64,000 nucleotides of DNA from DASXYG01 sp036502625. GTDB lineage: Bacteria; Actinomycetota; Actinomycetes; Streptosporangiales; Streptosporangiaceae. The notes below the pieces were generated by a model, which was not told the origin of the DNA, ran no database searches, and was given only the letters and a program-made list of their open reading frames with translations. The DNA lies in contig DASXYG010000007.1 in the NCBI GenBank assembly GCA_036502625.1, positions 1 to 64,000 of the forward strand, written 5' to 3'. Each line of letters starts with the position of its first letter. Position 1 is the first letter of the stretch. Of the stretch, positions 24,447-34,103 are shown in pieces. The position numbers were made by a program, and so were the translations under genes.

Positions 24447-25811
24447 TCAGCGCACCCCGATGGCGCGTGTCATCGTGCGGAACAGGCCGGTCTGGTCGGT
24501 GACGCCGAGCACGTTCGCCGCCTGCGGCCCCTGCGCGGCGATGCGCACCTCCGTGCCGGTGTGGCCCTGCGACTCACCGGCCGGCGCGGTCGCGTAGTTG
24601 AGGTTCATCTCCGCGCCGTCCTTGGTGATCAGCGTCGCGGTCTGGCCCGGCGAGGTCGTCGCCTCGATGATCTGGCTGGTGTGCCCGTGGTCGGCGGTCA
24701 CCACGACCAGCGTGTCCGGGTGCCGCGCCGCGTACGACCGGCCCACGCGGATCGCGTCGTCGAACCCGACGGTCTCGCCGATCTGGCCGCACGGGTCGGC
24801 CGCGTGGTCCTGCTTGTCGATCGAGGCGCCCTCGACCTGGAGGAAGAAGCCGCGCTTGCTCTTGGCCTGGTTGGCGTCGAGGAGCTGGATGGCCGTGCGG
24901 GTCATGTCCGGGAGGTGCGGCTGGCCCGCGGCGCGCGCCGCGTTCGGCGTGCAGCGGCTGGGCTCGGTGCCGCCGCTCTTCGCCTTCGGCCCGGTCCACT
25001 CGACGTCCATGTTGCCGTCGGCGAACAGCCCCAGCACCGGGTGGCCGGCCCGTACGTGCGACAGCCCGGCGGCATCGGTCACGACCTGCTGGCCGCGCGC
25101 CTTCGCGGCCTGCAGCACCGTACGGCCCTTGTCGCGCCCCGCCTTGATCGTCTGGCCGTACGCCTTCTTGCCGCCGCCGAGCACCACGTCGATGTCGTGC
25201 GCGGTGAGCTGCTCGGCGATCGACCCGGCGCCGCCGTTCTCCGTTGCGTTGGCCGGGCAGGTCTTCGACACGTCGTCGGGCCCGTAGCAGCTACGGTCGG
25301 TGACGTGCGACCCGAGCACGGCGGGCGTGGCGTCCTCGATCTCGGCGGTGCTGACGTCCCCGGTACGGAACCCGGCGCGCTTGGCCTTCTCCAGGATCGT
25401 CGTCAGCGGCCTCCCCGACGGGTCGACGGAGATCGCCCCGTTGTAGGTCTTGTGGCCGGTGGACCAGCCGGTGCCGCTGGCCGCGGAGTCCGTGACGTAC
25501 TGGGGCTTGGCCGGGTGGTCCTTCTGGACGGAGTACGTCGTGTACTCGCCGGTCAGCGGCAGCGCGTCCATGTTCAGCCGCCCGGCCGCGCCCTTGGCGT
25601 AGTTCCGCGCCGCAGTGATCTCCGAGTCGCCCATGCCGTCACCGATGAACAGGATGACGTTGCGCGCCGTGCCGCCCTTGATGGCGGCGCGCGCGGCGGG
25701 CGTACGGTCGCCGTCCGAGGCCAGCGCCGCCGTACCGGCGGTGGCGACGGCGACCGCCGCGACGGCCGCGCCGGCCACGAGTCGCCGTCGGGTCACGTGC
25801 GGGAATCTCAT
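24447..25811 (-). CDS. phoA: Secreted alkaline phosphatase (PhoA type)
   Basis: 454 residues. The N-terminus has a twin-arginine signal (TRRRLVAGAAVAAVAVATAG), so Tat export of the folded enzyme is likely. The catalytic core includes metal ligand Asp58 in ILFIGDGMG, nucleophile Ser109 in VTDSAASGTGW, VEGASIDKQDHA, and the metal His residues in VVTADHGHTSQ and GESQGHTGTEV. It releases phosphate from phosphomonoesters outside the cell. Four exact 11-bp PHO-box units lie 60-103 bp upstream, so PhoP control under phosphate starvation is strongly suggested. It is convergent with the exporter operon. Confidence 0.95.
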   Translation of the reverse strand: MRFPHVTRRRLVAGAAVAAVAVATAGTAALASDGDRTPAARAAIKGGTARNVILFIGDGMGDSEITAARNYAKGAAGRLNMDALPLTGEYTTYSVQKDHPAKPQYVTDSAASGTGWSTGHKTYNGAISVDPSGRPLTTILEKAKRAGFRTGDVSTAEIEDATPAVLGSHVTDRSCYGPDDVSKTCPANATENGGAGSIAEQLTAHDIDVVLGGGKKAYGQTIKAGRDKGRTVLQAAKARGQQVVTDAAGLSHVRAGHPVLGLFADGNMDVEWTGPKAKSGGTEPSRCTPNAARAAGQPHLPDMTRTAIQLLDANQAKSKRGFFLQVEGASIDKQDHAADPCGQIGETVGFDDAIRVGRSYAARHPDTLVVVTADHGHTSQIIEATTSPGQTATLITKDGAEMNLNYATAPAGESQGHTGTEVRIAAQGPQAANVLGVTDQTGLFRTMTRAIGVR

Positions 25812-25870
25812 GCGTGCTCTCCTTATGGCCGCGCCCAGGTCTGGGGCGTGTCACCCCCGATCCCATCGGC

Positions 25871-25914
25871 AGTGCATGACCTTTTCATGACCTTGGCTTG
25901 ACCTGAGAGTGAAC
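25871..25914 (-). promoter_or_regulatory. PHO box: four tandem 11-bp PhoP direct-repeat units
   Basis: Read on the minus strand the units are GTTCACTCTCA, GGTCAAGCCAA, GGTCATGAAAA and GGTCATGCACT, each exactly 11 bp and contiguous. They match the actinomycete PhoP direct-repeat unit, whose most conserved part is the leading GTTCA/GGTCA. The site is 60 bp upstream of the phoA start. Confidence 0.85.
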
Positions 25915-25918
25915 GCGA

Positions 25919-25964
25919 CGACCAAAGCCGCGGGCCGCGTCCGTGCGGCCCGCGGCTTTGGTCG
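25919..25964. terminator. Hairpin terminator of the fatty-acid synthase operon
   Basis: A perfect 20-bp stem (arm starting CGACCAAAGCCG) with a 6-base loop lies 27 bp after the fabF stop and only 4 bp from the PHO box of phoA. It would end fabF transcription and insulate the phoA promoter. Confidence 0.88.
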
Positions 25965-25991
25965 CGGTGGTCCCGGTCGCCCGGGGATCGG

Positions 25992-27251
<1,260 letters not shown>

Positions 27252-27335
27252 GGTGGCTCTCCTTGCTGCGTTTCCGGGGGTGTGTGCGGAAGAAACGGGC
27301 GGTCCGGGCCGGGTCGCGGCGCCGGACCGCCGCGG

Positions 27336-27581
27336 TCAGGACTGCTTCTGGACGTACGCGACGACGTCGGCGACCGTCTTCAGGTTCTTCAGCTCGTCGT
27401 CGGGGATCTCGACGCCGAACTTGTCCTGCGCGGCCACGGCGATCTCGACCATCGACAGCGAGTCGATGTCGAGGTCGTCGACGAACGTCTTCTCCGGGGA
27501 GACCTGGCTCGCCGGAACGCCGGCGATCTCCTCGACGATCTCGCCGAGGCCGGTGAGGATCTCCTGCTCGGACATGGCCAT
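27336..27581 (-). CDS. acpP: Acyl carrier protein
   Basis: 81 residues, strongly acidic. The phosphopantetheine attachment Ser41 is in DDLDIDSLSMVEIAV, the invariant DSL motif. It carries growing acyl chains between FabD, FabH and FabF, whose genes flank it. The ATG at 27581 has GGAG upstream; a second ATG two codons later is also usable. Size and charge are normal for the family. Confidence 0.96.
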   Translation of the reverse strand: MAMSEQEILTGLGEIVEEIAGVPASQVSPEKTFVDDLDIDSLSMVEIAVAAQDKFGVEIPDDELKNLKTVADVVAYVQKQS

Positions 27582-27694
27582 GGGTGGTGCTCCTTACTGG
27601 GATTTCATCTGTGTTTGCGCTGATGGGTACTGCCGCGGTGATGAACCGGCGCGAGCCCCGCAGGGGAGCGTAGGGCACCGGCACGGCACCGTGA

Positions 27695-28663
27695 TCAGGG
27701 GATGGTGATCACCTGGCCGGCGTAGGACATTCCCGCGCCGAAGCCGAGGAGCAGCGCGAGCTGCCCGGACGCCACCTCGCCCCGTTCGATCATCCGCGCC
27801 AGGGCCAGCGGGATGGACGCCGAGGACGTGTTGCCCGCCTCCACGATGTCCCGCGCGACGAGGGCGTCGGGCGCGCCGAGCTTGCGCGCGATGGCCTCGA
27901 CGATCCGCAGGTTCGCCTGGTGGGGCACGAACGCGGCGAGGTCGGTGGGCGCGATGCCCGCCTTCGCGCACGCCTCGACGGCCACGCGGTGCAGGTTCGT
28001 GGTGGTCCAGCGGAACACCGTCTGCCCCTCCTGCTGGAGGAAGGAGTTGCGGTCGGCGATCGCGATCTTGTCGGCCATGCCGCCGTCGCTGCCCCACACG
28101 ACCGGGCCGATGCCGGGTTCGTCGGCCGGGCCGACCACCGCCGCGCCCGCGCCGTCGGCGAAGATGATGCAGGTCGAGCGGTCCGTCCAGTCGACCCACT
28201 GGGACAGCTTCTCCGCGCCGATCACCAGGACGTGCTCAGACGTGCCCGCGCGTACGGAGTCGGCGGCGACGGACAGGGCGTAGCAGAACCCGGCGCACGC
28301 GGCGTTGACGTCGAACGCGCCGGGCGCGACGATGCCCAGCCGGGTCGCGACCTGCGCGGCGGCGTTCGGGATCGGCGACTCCATCGTGCAGTTCGCGACG
28401 ATCACCTGGTCGATGGCGTCCGGCGACAGGCCCGCGTTGGCCAGCGCCTTGCCGCCCGCGGCCACCGCCATGTCGGGCAGGGACTCCTCGGGGCCGGCGA
28501 TGCGCCGCTCCTTGATGCCGACGCGCGACTGGATCCACGCGTCGTTCGTGTCGACCTTCGCGGCGATGTCGTCATTGGTCACGACGTTCGCCGGCTGGTA
28601 GCCGCCGAACGCGAGGACGCGCGCGCTCGGCGCGCCCTCCGCACGCCGCAGAGAGATCCTCAT
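27695..28663 (-). CDS. fabH: Beta-ketoacyl-ACP synthase III
   Basis: 322 residues. The catalytic triad is visible: Cys in DVNAACAGFCYAL, His in AAFVPHQANLRIVE and Asn in EAGNTSSASIPLAL. It condenses a starter acyl-CoA with malonyl-ACP; in actinomycetes starters are often branched, and substrate choice cannot be read here. The ATG shares a base with the fabD stop (TGATG), indicating translational coupling. A 113-bp gap separates it from acpP. Confidence 0.96.
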   Translation of the reverse strand: MRISLRRAEGAPSARVLAFGGYQPANVVTNDDIAAKVDTNDAWIQSRVGIKERRIAGPEESLPDMAVAAGGKALANAGLSPDAIDQVIVANCTMESPIPNAAAQVATRLGIVAPGAFDVNAACAGFCYALSVAADSVRAGTSEHVLVIGAEKLSQWVDWTDRSTCIIFADGAGAAVVGPADEPGIGPVVWGSDGGMADKIAIADRNSFLQQEGQTVFRWTTTNLHRVAVEACAKAGIAPTDLAAFVPHQANLRIVEAIARKLGAPDALVARDIVEAGNTSSASIPLALARMIERGEVASGQLALLLGFGAGMSYAGQVITIP

Positions 28664-29604
28664 CAGGTCCCCTTCACAGTGGAGTGACCGTCGACCAGGG
28701 CGCGCGCGGCGTCCAGGTCGTCCGGGGTCTTCAGGGCGAGCAGGTCGACGCCGCGCATCGCCCGGCGGGCGATGCCCGTGAGGGTCCCGGCCGGCGGCAG
28801 TTCGATCATCGCCGTGACGCCGAGGTCCGTGAGCGTCGACATGCAGGCGTCCCAGCGTACGGGCGAGCTGACCTGAGCGATCAGCCGCTCCAGGTACTCG
28901 GGCCCACTGGTGACCACGGCGCCGTCGCGGTCGGACAGCAGGCGGGTCGCCGGGTCCTTCGCGGCGACGCCCGCGGCGGCGGCGCGCAGCCGGTCGACGG
29001 CGGGGGCCATGTGGCGGGTGTGGAACGCGCCCGCGACCGACAGCGGACGCAGCCGCGCCTTCGCGGGCGGGTCCTCGGCCAGGGCGGCGAGCTGCGCCAT
29101 GGTGCCCGCCGCGACGATCTGGCCGGGGCCGTTGTCGTTCGCGGGGGTGAGCCCGTGGCGTTCGAGGGCGGCGAGGACGTCGTCGCGGTCGCCGCCGAGC
29201 AGCGCCGACATGCCCGTCTCGGTGACGGCGGAGGCCTCGGCCATCGCCTGGCCGCGTTCGCGGATCAGCGCGAGCGCGTCGTCCTCGGTGAGGGTGCCGG
29301 CGATCGCGGCGGCGGCGAACTCGCCGACGCTGTGGCCGGCGACGGCGTCGACGTACGCCGGGGCGTCGCCGAGCCCGTCGAACAGGGCGTGCGCGGCCGC
29401 CAGCGCGGCGCTGACGAGCAGCGGCTGGGCGACGGCCGTGTCGCGGATCTCCTCGGCGTCCGCGGTCGTTCCGAGTCGTACGAGGTCGAGGCCGGTGATC
29501 TCGGACCACGCGGCGAACCGCTCGGGCATGCCGGGCAGTTCCAGCCAGGGGGACAGGAAACCGGGGGTCTGGGCGCCTTGGCCCGGAGCGACGATGACGA
29601 GCAC
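28663..29604 (-). CDS. fabD: Malonyl-CoA:ACP transacylase
   Basis: 313 residues. The N-terminal VIVAPGQGAQTPGFL and the active-site Ser in VAGHSVGEFAAA are diagnostic, and the catalytic His is in VAGAFHTRHMAP. It loads malonyl groups onto ACP. It begins with GTG at 29604 and heads the biosynthetic operon. The 135-bp gap upstream holds a widely spaced inverted repeat (29620-29688) that may be bound by the FasR-like protein encoded further upstream. Confidence 0.95.
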   Translation of the reverse strand: MLVIVAPGQGAQTPGFLSPWLELPGMPERFAAWSEITGLDLVRLGTTADAEEIRDTAVAQPLLVSAALAAAHALFDGLGDAPAYVDAVAGHSVGEFAAAAIAGTLTEDDALALIRERGQAMAEASAVTETGMSALLGGDRDDVLAALERHGLTPANDNGPGQIVAAGTMAQLAALAEDPPAKARLRPLSVAGAFHTRHMAPAVDRLRAAAAGVAAKDPATRLLSDRDGAVVTSGPEYLERLIAQVSSPVRWDACMSTLTDLGVTAMIELPPAGTLTGIARRAMRGVDLLALKTPDDLDAARALVDGHSTVKGT

Positions 29605-29619
29605 ACCTTTACCCTGCTA

Positions 29620-29688
29620 TGTAGGACCTCGCCAGTCCGATGCGGATGCGTACGAACTTCCCGCCGCCACCTTTGTGCGAGTCCTACA
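29620..29688. promoter_or_regulatory. Putative operator of the fab operon
   Basis: TGTAGGAC at 29620-29627 and GTCCTACA at 29681-29688 are perfect inverse copies; adding the next bases gives TGTAGGACcTCGC opposite TGTAGGACTCGC. They bracket the region where the fabD promoter should lie, 15 to 85 bp before its start. Binding by the FasR-like activator is an inference. Confidence 0.45.
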
Positions 29689-29739
29689 AGTCCGCGCGGG
29701 TTTCGGTGATCATCGATCTACGGCCCGTCACGGAAGCGG

Positions 29740-30051
29740 TCACGCGGTGTGCGCGCCCTTGCCGCCGAGGAGCTCAAGCTCGACCATCTCGCCGCCCTCG
29801 ACGAGGGCCATCGTGGCGGTCGTCTGCTCGCCGCCGCGGATGCGCGCGAGGACCACGTCGAGCTCGTCCTGGCTGCGCCACAGCTCGGTGACCCAGATGG
29901 TGTCGGGGGCGTCCTTCTGCCGGTTCACCATGTACAGCAGGCATCCTGGGTCGTCGGCGAGGTCGTCGGCCGCCTTCAGCAGGATGGCGGCGAGCTCGTC
30001 GCCCTTGCCGGGCTTGGCCGTCAGCTTGCCGTAACGCGACACCGGTTCCAT
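29740..30051 (-). CDS. ABM-fold monooxygenase-like protein
   Basis: 103 residues with no signal peptide. The sequence MEPVSRYGKLTAKPGKGDELAAILLKAADDLADDPGCLLY, then DAPDTIWVTELWRSQDELD, is the pattern of the antibiotic-biosynthesis-monooxygenase (ABM) ferredoxin-like fold, dimeric proteins that include quinol monooxygenases. The final VEGGEMVELELLGGKG strand completes the fold. It starts 23 bases after the fasR stop, so the two are probably co-transcribed. The role is unknown; its insertion between the fatty-acid activator and the fab operon is unusual to my knowledge. Confidence 0.82.
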   Translation of the reverse strand: MEPVSRYGKLTAKPGKGDELAAILLKAADDLADDPGCLLYMVNRQKDAPDTIWVTELWRSQDELDVVLARIRGGEQTTATMALVEGGEMVELELLGGKGAHTA

Positions 30052-30074
30052 GGCGCAAGGCTAGCCGTACGGGA

Positions 30075-31238
30075 TCAGTGCGCGGAGCGGTCGGCGAGGC
30101 GGCCGGCGGTGAGGGCGATCTGGAGGACGTACGCGGACCGGCCGTCGGACGGGAGGTAGCCGGTCAGCTCGGCGATCCTGCGCAGCCGGTAGCGGACCGT
30201 GTTGGGGTGGACGAACAGCAGCCGCGCGGTCGACTCCAGGGACGTGCCGTGTTCGAGGTACGTCGTGAGGGTCTCCAGCAGGGGGGAGCCGGCGCCGGTC
30301 AGCGGGCGGTAGACAGTGCGTACGAGGTGCTCGCGCGCCTCGGTGTCGCCGTCGAGCATGCGCTCGGGGAGCAGGTCGTCGGCGGCCACCGGGCGCGGCG
30401 CGTCCGGCCAGGCGCCGGCGGCCCGCATGCCGGACAGCGCCGCGCGTGCGGAGCGCGACGCCTCCGGGAGGTCCTTGACCTCGGGCCCGACCACGACCGG
30501 GCCGGGTCCGAAGCGGCCCGCGAGGGTGTGCGCGGCGTGCAGCGGGTCGTCCGCGCCGCCGACGATCACCACGAGCCGGTGGCCCTGCACCCCGGCCAGG
30601 ACGTCCAGGTGGGCGCGGCGGGCCACCACGCGCAGCTCGTCGATCACGACCTCGGGCTCGGCGTCGGGGCTGTTGCCGGCGATCGCGGCCATCGGCTCCG
30701 CGGTCCAGCCGAGCGCCGCCGACCAGGAGTGCAGCCCCTCGTCGATCTCGCCGCGCAGCAGCGCGTCCACGATCAGGGCCTCCAGGCGCGCGTCCCACGC
30801 GCCGCGCGCCTCGGCGGCGCGCGCGTAGACCAGCGCCGTGCCGAACGCGACCTCGCGCGCGTAGCTGAGCACGGCCTCGCGCAGCTCGACCTCGCCGCCG
30901 GGCGCGGCCAGCTCCGCGATGCTCGTCTCCACGACCTCGATCACCACGCGGACCATCTCGACGGTCTGCTGGAGGCTGACCGCGCGCGTGAGGTCGCGCG
31001 GCGCGGTGCCGAAGATCTCGCCGGTGATGGCCGGGCGGCCCTTGCCGGGGTTCTTGAACCACTCGACGAACGAGGCGATGCCGGCCTGCGCCACCAGCCC
31101 CACCCAGGAGCGGTTCTCCGCCGACATCCGCCGGAACCACGGGAGCCGCTCCTCCATGCGGGCCATCGCGGCCGTGCCGAGGGTGCCCATCGCGCGTTCC
31201 AGCCGCTGGATGGTCGCCTCGTGCACCGTGTTCACCAC
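30075..31238 (-). CDS. fasR: PucR/CdaR-type activator, FasR homologue
   Basis: About 387 residues. A long N-terminal helical regulatory domain carries the family segment RSWVGLVAQAGIASFVEWFKNP. The C-terminal PucR-type HTH is LLETLTTYLEHGTSLESTAR then LLFVHPNTVRYRLRRIAELTGY. In Streptomyces a protein of this type, FasR, is encoded directly beside fabD-fabH-acpP-fabF and activates it; order and architecture here match, apart from the inserted ABM gene. The start is one of two tandem GTGs (31238 or 31235). Transcribed away from the molybdopterin oxidoreductase gene. Confidence 0.88.
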   Translation of the reverse strand: MVNTVHEATIQRLERAMGTLGTAAMARMEERLPWFRRMSAENRSWVGLVAQAGIASFVEWFKNPGKGRPAITGEIFGTAPRDLTRAVSLQQTVEMVRVVIEVVETSIAELAAPGGEVELREAVLSYAREVAFGTALVYARAAEARGAWDARLEALIVDALLRGEIDEGLHSWSAALGWTAEPMAAIAGNSPDAEPEVVIDELRVVARRAHLDVLAGVQGHRLVVIVGGADDPLHAAHTLAGRFGPGPVVVGPEVKDLPEASRSARAALSGMRAAGAWPDAPRPVAADDLLPERMLDGDTEAREHLVRTVYRPLTGAGSPLLETLTTYLEHGTSLESTARLLFVHPNTVRYRLRRIAELTGYLPSDGRSAYVLQIALTAGRLADRSAH

Positions 31239-31334
31239 CCCATCAGCTTGCCAGGCAGCGCACGTAACCGCTTCGTAAGGGTCGGGCGGGCGCACGGCGC
31301 GTAGCGTCGGCGGTGAGAGCGAAGGGGTGGGGAA

Positions 31335-32993
31335 TTGGCAGGACACGGTCGTACGTCCGCCGCGGGAATCGTGGCGGGTGCCGTAGCGGTCGGGGTGTCG
31401 CAGCTCGCCGCCGCTGTGGTCCGCCCCACGTCCGCGCCGGTGGTGGCCGTCGGCGACGCGGTGGTGGACATCACGCCGGCCCCGGTGAAGAACTGGGCGA
31501 TCGCCACGCTCGGCCCGATGGACAAGCCCGCGCTGCTCCTGGGCATCGTGGTGATCCTGGCCGTCGTCGCGGGCGTGATCGGCACGCTGACCGCCCGCAG
31601 GAGCGCGTACGGGCTGCTGTGCATGGCGGCCTTCGGCGTGGTCGGCGCCGTCGCCGCGCTGACCCGTCCGGCGGCCGGCATCGCGGACGCGTTCCCGTCG
31701 ATCATCGGCGCCGCCGCGGGCGCGGTCGCCCTGACGGCCCTGGTCAACCGGGCCGCCGCGGTCGACTCCTACGACACCCTCGCGGACGCCCCCGCCCCGG
31801 ACCACGAGGCCGTACGGGAGCCCGCGGCCGTACCCGCCGACGATCCCGACGGCGGCGCCCCGGCCGAGCCGGCGCCGCCGCGGCCCCCCGTCATGCGGCC
31901 CGGCCCCGGGTTCGCGGACGACATGCGCATCGACCGGCGGCGGCTCGTCGTCGGCATGGGCGTGGGCATCGGCGTCGCGGGGGTCGGCGTCGTCGGCGGC
32001 CAGCTCGTCAACCGGGGGCCGGACGTCGGCACGGCGCGTGCGCGGCTCGCCCTGCCGAAGGCCGCGGTGCCCGCGCCCGCGCTGCCCGCCGGCACGGACT
32101 TCCACATCCACGGCCTGTCGCCGTTCGTCACCCCGAACAAGGACTTCTACCGCGTCGACACCGCGCTCCTGCTGCCGCGGGTCGCGCCGCAGCAATGGAA
32201 GCTGCGCATCCACGGCATGGTCGACCGGCCCGTCACGCTGAGCTTCGACGACCTCCTCCACCGGCCGCTGCGCGAGTCCGACATCACCTTGACCTGTGTG
32301 TCCAACGAGGTCGGCGGGCCGTACGCCGGGAACGCGCGCTGGCTCGGCGCCCACCTTCCCGACCTGCTGCGCGAGGCGGGCATCCGCAGCGGCGCGGACA
32401 TGCTGCTGAGCACGTCGTCGGACGGCTTCACCGCGGGGACCCCGGTGGACGTGGTCATGGACGGCCGCGAGGTGCTGCTCGCCGTGGCGATGAACGGCTC
32501 GCCGCTCCCGGTCGAGCACGGCTTCCCCGTACGCCAGGTCGTGCCCGGCCTCTACGGCTACGTCTCCGCCACCAAGTGGATCGTGGACATCAAGGTCACC
32601 ACGTTCGCCGACGACCAGGCGTACTGGTCCACCCGCGGCTGGTCCGAGCGGGGCCCGATCAAGACCGAGTCGCGCATCGACGTGCCGGGCGACGGCGCGA
32701 GCGTCGACGCGGGCCGGGTCACGATCGCGGGCGTCGCCTGGGCGCAGCACCGCGGCATCGAACGCGTCGAGGTGCGGGTCGACGACGGCGCGTGGCAGCC
32801 CGCGCGCCTGGCGTCCGTCCCCGGCCCGGACACCTGGCGCCAGTGGGCGCTTCCGTGGAGCGCCCGGCCCGGCACGCACCGCATCCAGGTCCGCGCGACC
32901 GACAAGACCGGCAGCACGCAGACGTCCCTGACCGCGCCGCCGGAGCCGAACGGCGCGTCCGGCTGGCACACGGTGTCCGTGACCGTCAAGTGA
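31335..32993 (+). CDS. Membrane-bound sulfite-oxidase-type molybdopterin oxidoreductase
   Basis: 552 residues. The N-terminal 140 residues contain three or four hydrophobic segments, then a Pro/Ala-rich linker, then a further segment at 202-222 preceded by RRR. The catalytic domain follows, with the molybdenum-binding Cys321 in DITLTCVSNEVGGPYAGN and the dimerisation domain at the C-terminus (VTIAGVAWAQHRGIERVEVRVDDG). It likely oxidises or reduces a sulfur or sulfoxide compound outside the membrane; substrate unknown. The TTG start is supported by a GGGGTGGGGA tract. No haem domain is present, so electrons must pass to a separate partner. Confidence 0.87.
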   Translation: MAGHGRTSAAGIVAGAVAVGVSQLAAAVVRPTSAPVVAVGDAVVDITPAPVKNWAIATLGPMDKPALLLGIVVILAVVAGVIGTLTARRSAYGLLCMAAFGVVGAVAALTRPAAGIADAFPSIIGAAAGAVALTALVNRAAAVDSYDTLADAPAPDHEAVREPAAVPADDPDGGAPAEPAPPRPPVMRPGPGFADDMRIDRRRLVVGMGVGIGVAGVGVVGGQLVNRGPDVGTARARLALPKAAVPAPALPAGTDFHIHGLSPFVTPNKDFYRVDTALLLPRVAPQQWKLRIHGMVDRPVTLSFDDLLHRPLRESDITLTCVSNEVGGPYAGNARWLGAHLPDLLREAGIRSGADMLLSTSSDGFTAGTPVDVVMDGREVLLAVAMNGSPLPVEHGFPVRQVVPGLYGYVSATKWIVDIKVTTFADDQAYWSTRGWSERGPIKTESRIDVPGDGASVDAGRVTIAGVAWAQHRGIERVEVRVDDGAWQPARLASVPGPDTWRQWALPWSARPGTHRIQVRATDKTGSTQTSLTAPPEPNGASGWHTVSVTVK

Positions 32994-33023
32994 CGCCGCC
33001 TCCGCGCGGGTATCGTCAACGCG

Positions 33024-34046
33024 ATGGATCCGGAAGAGGCGCTGAAGCGCATCGCGTTCCTGCTCGAGCGTGACAACGCGAGCACGTACCGCGTGCAGGC
33101 GTTCCGCGGCGCGGCCAGCGTCGTGAAGCGGCTGAGCGCCGACGACCTCGCGCGCCGCGCCGCCGAGGGCACGCTCACGGCGCTGCCCGGCGTCGGCAAG
33201 ACCACCGCGGCGGTGATCGCGGAGGCCGTCGGCGGCGACGTCCCGGCGTACCTCGGCGAGCTCGAGGACACCGACATCCCGCTCGACCACGCGCTCGACG
33301 ACCCGGCGGCGGCCGAGTTGCGCGCGGCGCTGCGCGGCGACCTCCACTCCCATTCCGACTGGTCCGACGGCGGGTCGCCGATCACCGAGATGGCGGCCAC
33401 CGCGTACGGCCTCGGCCACGCCTACCTCGCGCTCACCGACCACTCGCCGCGGCTGACCGTCGCCAACGGCCTCACCGCCGACCGCCTGCTGCACGAACTG
33501 GATATCGTCGCGCAGGTGAACGAGCAATTGGCGCCGTTCCGCCTGCTCACCGGCATCGAGGTGGACATCCTGGAGGACGGCTCGCTCGACCAGCGCGACG
33601 ACATCCTCGCCCGGCTCGACATCGTGGTCGCCAGCGTCCACTCCAAGCTGAAGATGCCGCGCGCGGACATGACCCGCCGCATGCTCGCGGCCGTGCGCAA
33701 CCCGCGCGTGACGATCCTCGGCCACTGCACCGGCCGCATGGTCGCCGGCAGCAGGAAGCGCCCGCAGTCGCAGTTCGACGCCGACGCCGTGTTCGCCGCG
33801 TGCGCCGAGGACGGCGTCGCCGTGGAGGTCAACTGCCGCCCGGAGCGCCTCGACCCGCCGCTTGACCTGCTGCGCAAGGCCGTCGACGCGGGATGCGTGT
33901 TCTCCATCGACACCGACGCGCACGCCCCGGGCCAGCTCGACTGGCAGCCGTACGGCTGCGAGCGCGCCGCGAAATGCGACGTACCGGCCGACCGCGTGAT
34001 CAACACCCGCGAGCTCGACGACCTCCTCGCCTTCGCCGCGCGCTGA
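33024..34046 (+). CDS. PHP-domain phosphoesterase with helix-hairpin-helix (PolX-like C-terminal region)
   Basis: 340 residues. The N-terminal 80 residues have a helix-hairpin-helix DNA-binding element (TALPGVGKTTAAVIAEAVG) preceded by the Pol X type ERDNASTYRVQAFRGAASVV. The PHP domain follows with its metal-ligand signature DLHSHSDWSDGGSPI, HAYLALTDHSP, the GIEVDILEDGSLD strand and CVFSIDTDAHAPGQL near the end. All expected metal His and Asp residues appear present. It resembles the C-terminal half of bacterial DNA polymerase X, so a DNA-end phosphatase or nuclease role in repair is likely. TATCGT 7 bases before the ATG suggests a leaderless message. Confidence 0.88.
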   Translation: MDPEEALKRIAFLLERDNASTYRVQAFRGAASVVKRLSADDLARRAAEGTLTALPGVGKTTAAVIAEAVGGDVPAYLGELEDTDIPLDHALDDPAAAELRAALRGDLHSHSDWSDGGSPITEMAATAYGLGHAYLALTDHSPRLTVANGLTADRLLHELDIVAQVNEQLAPFRLLTGIEVDILEDGSLDQRDDILARLDIVVASVHSKLKMPRADMTRRMLAAVRNPRVTILGHCTGRMVAGSRKRPQSQFDADAVFAACAEDGVAVEVNCRPERLDPPLDLLRKAVDAGCVFSIDTDAHAPGQLDWQPYGCERAAKCDVPADRVINTRELDDLLAFAAR

Positions 34047-34103
34047 CCCTGCCCGCGGGAAAACCACTCGTCAGGGCAGGTGCCCGGCCGTACGGTGGCG
34101 GGC

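Noticed and set aside
30075..34067. A single 1330-codon minus-strand frame running through fasR and beyond
   Set aside because: Only the last 387 codons match the PucR/FasR family; the upstream part is antisense to plus-strand genes with clear domains (molybdopterin oxidoreductase, PHP).
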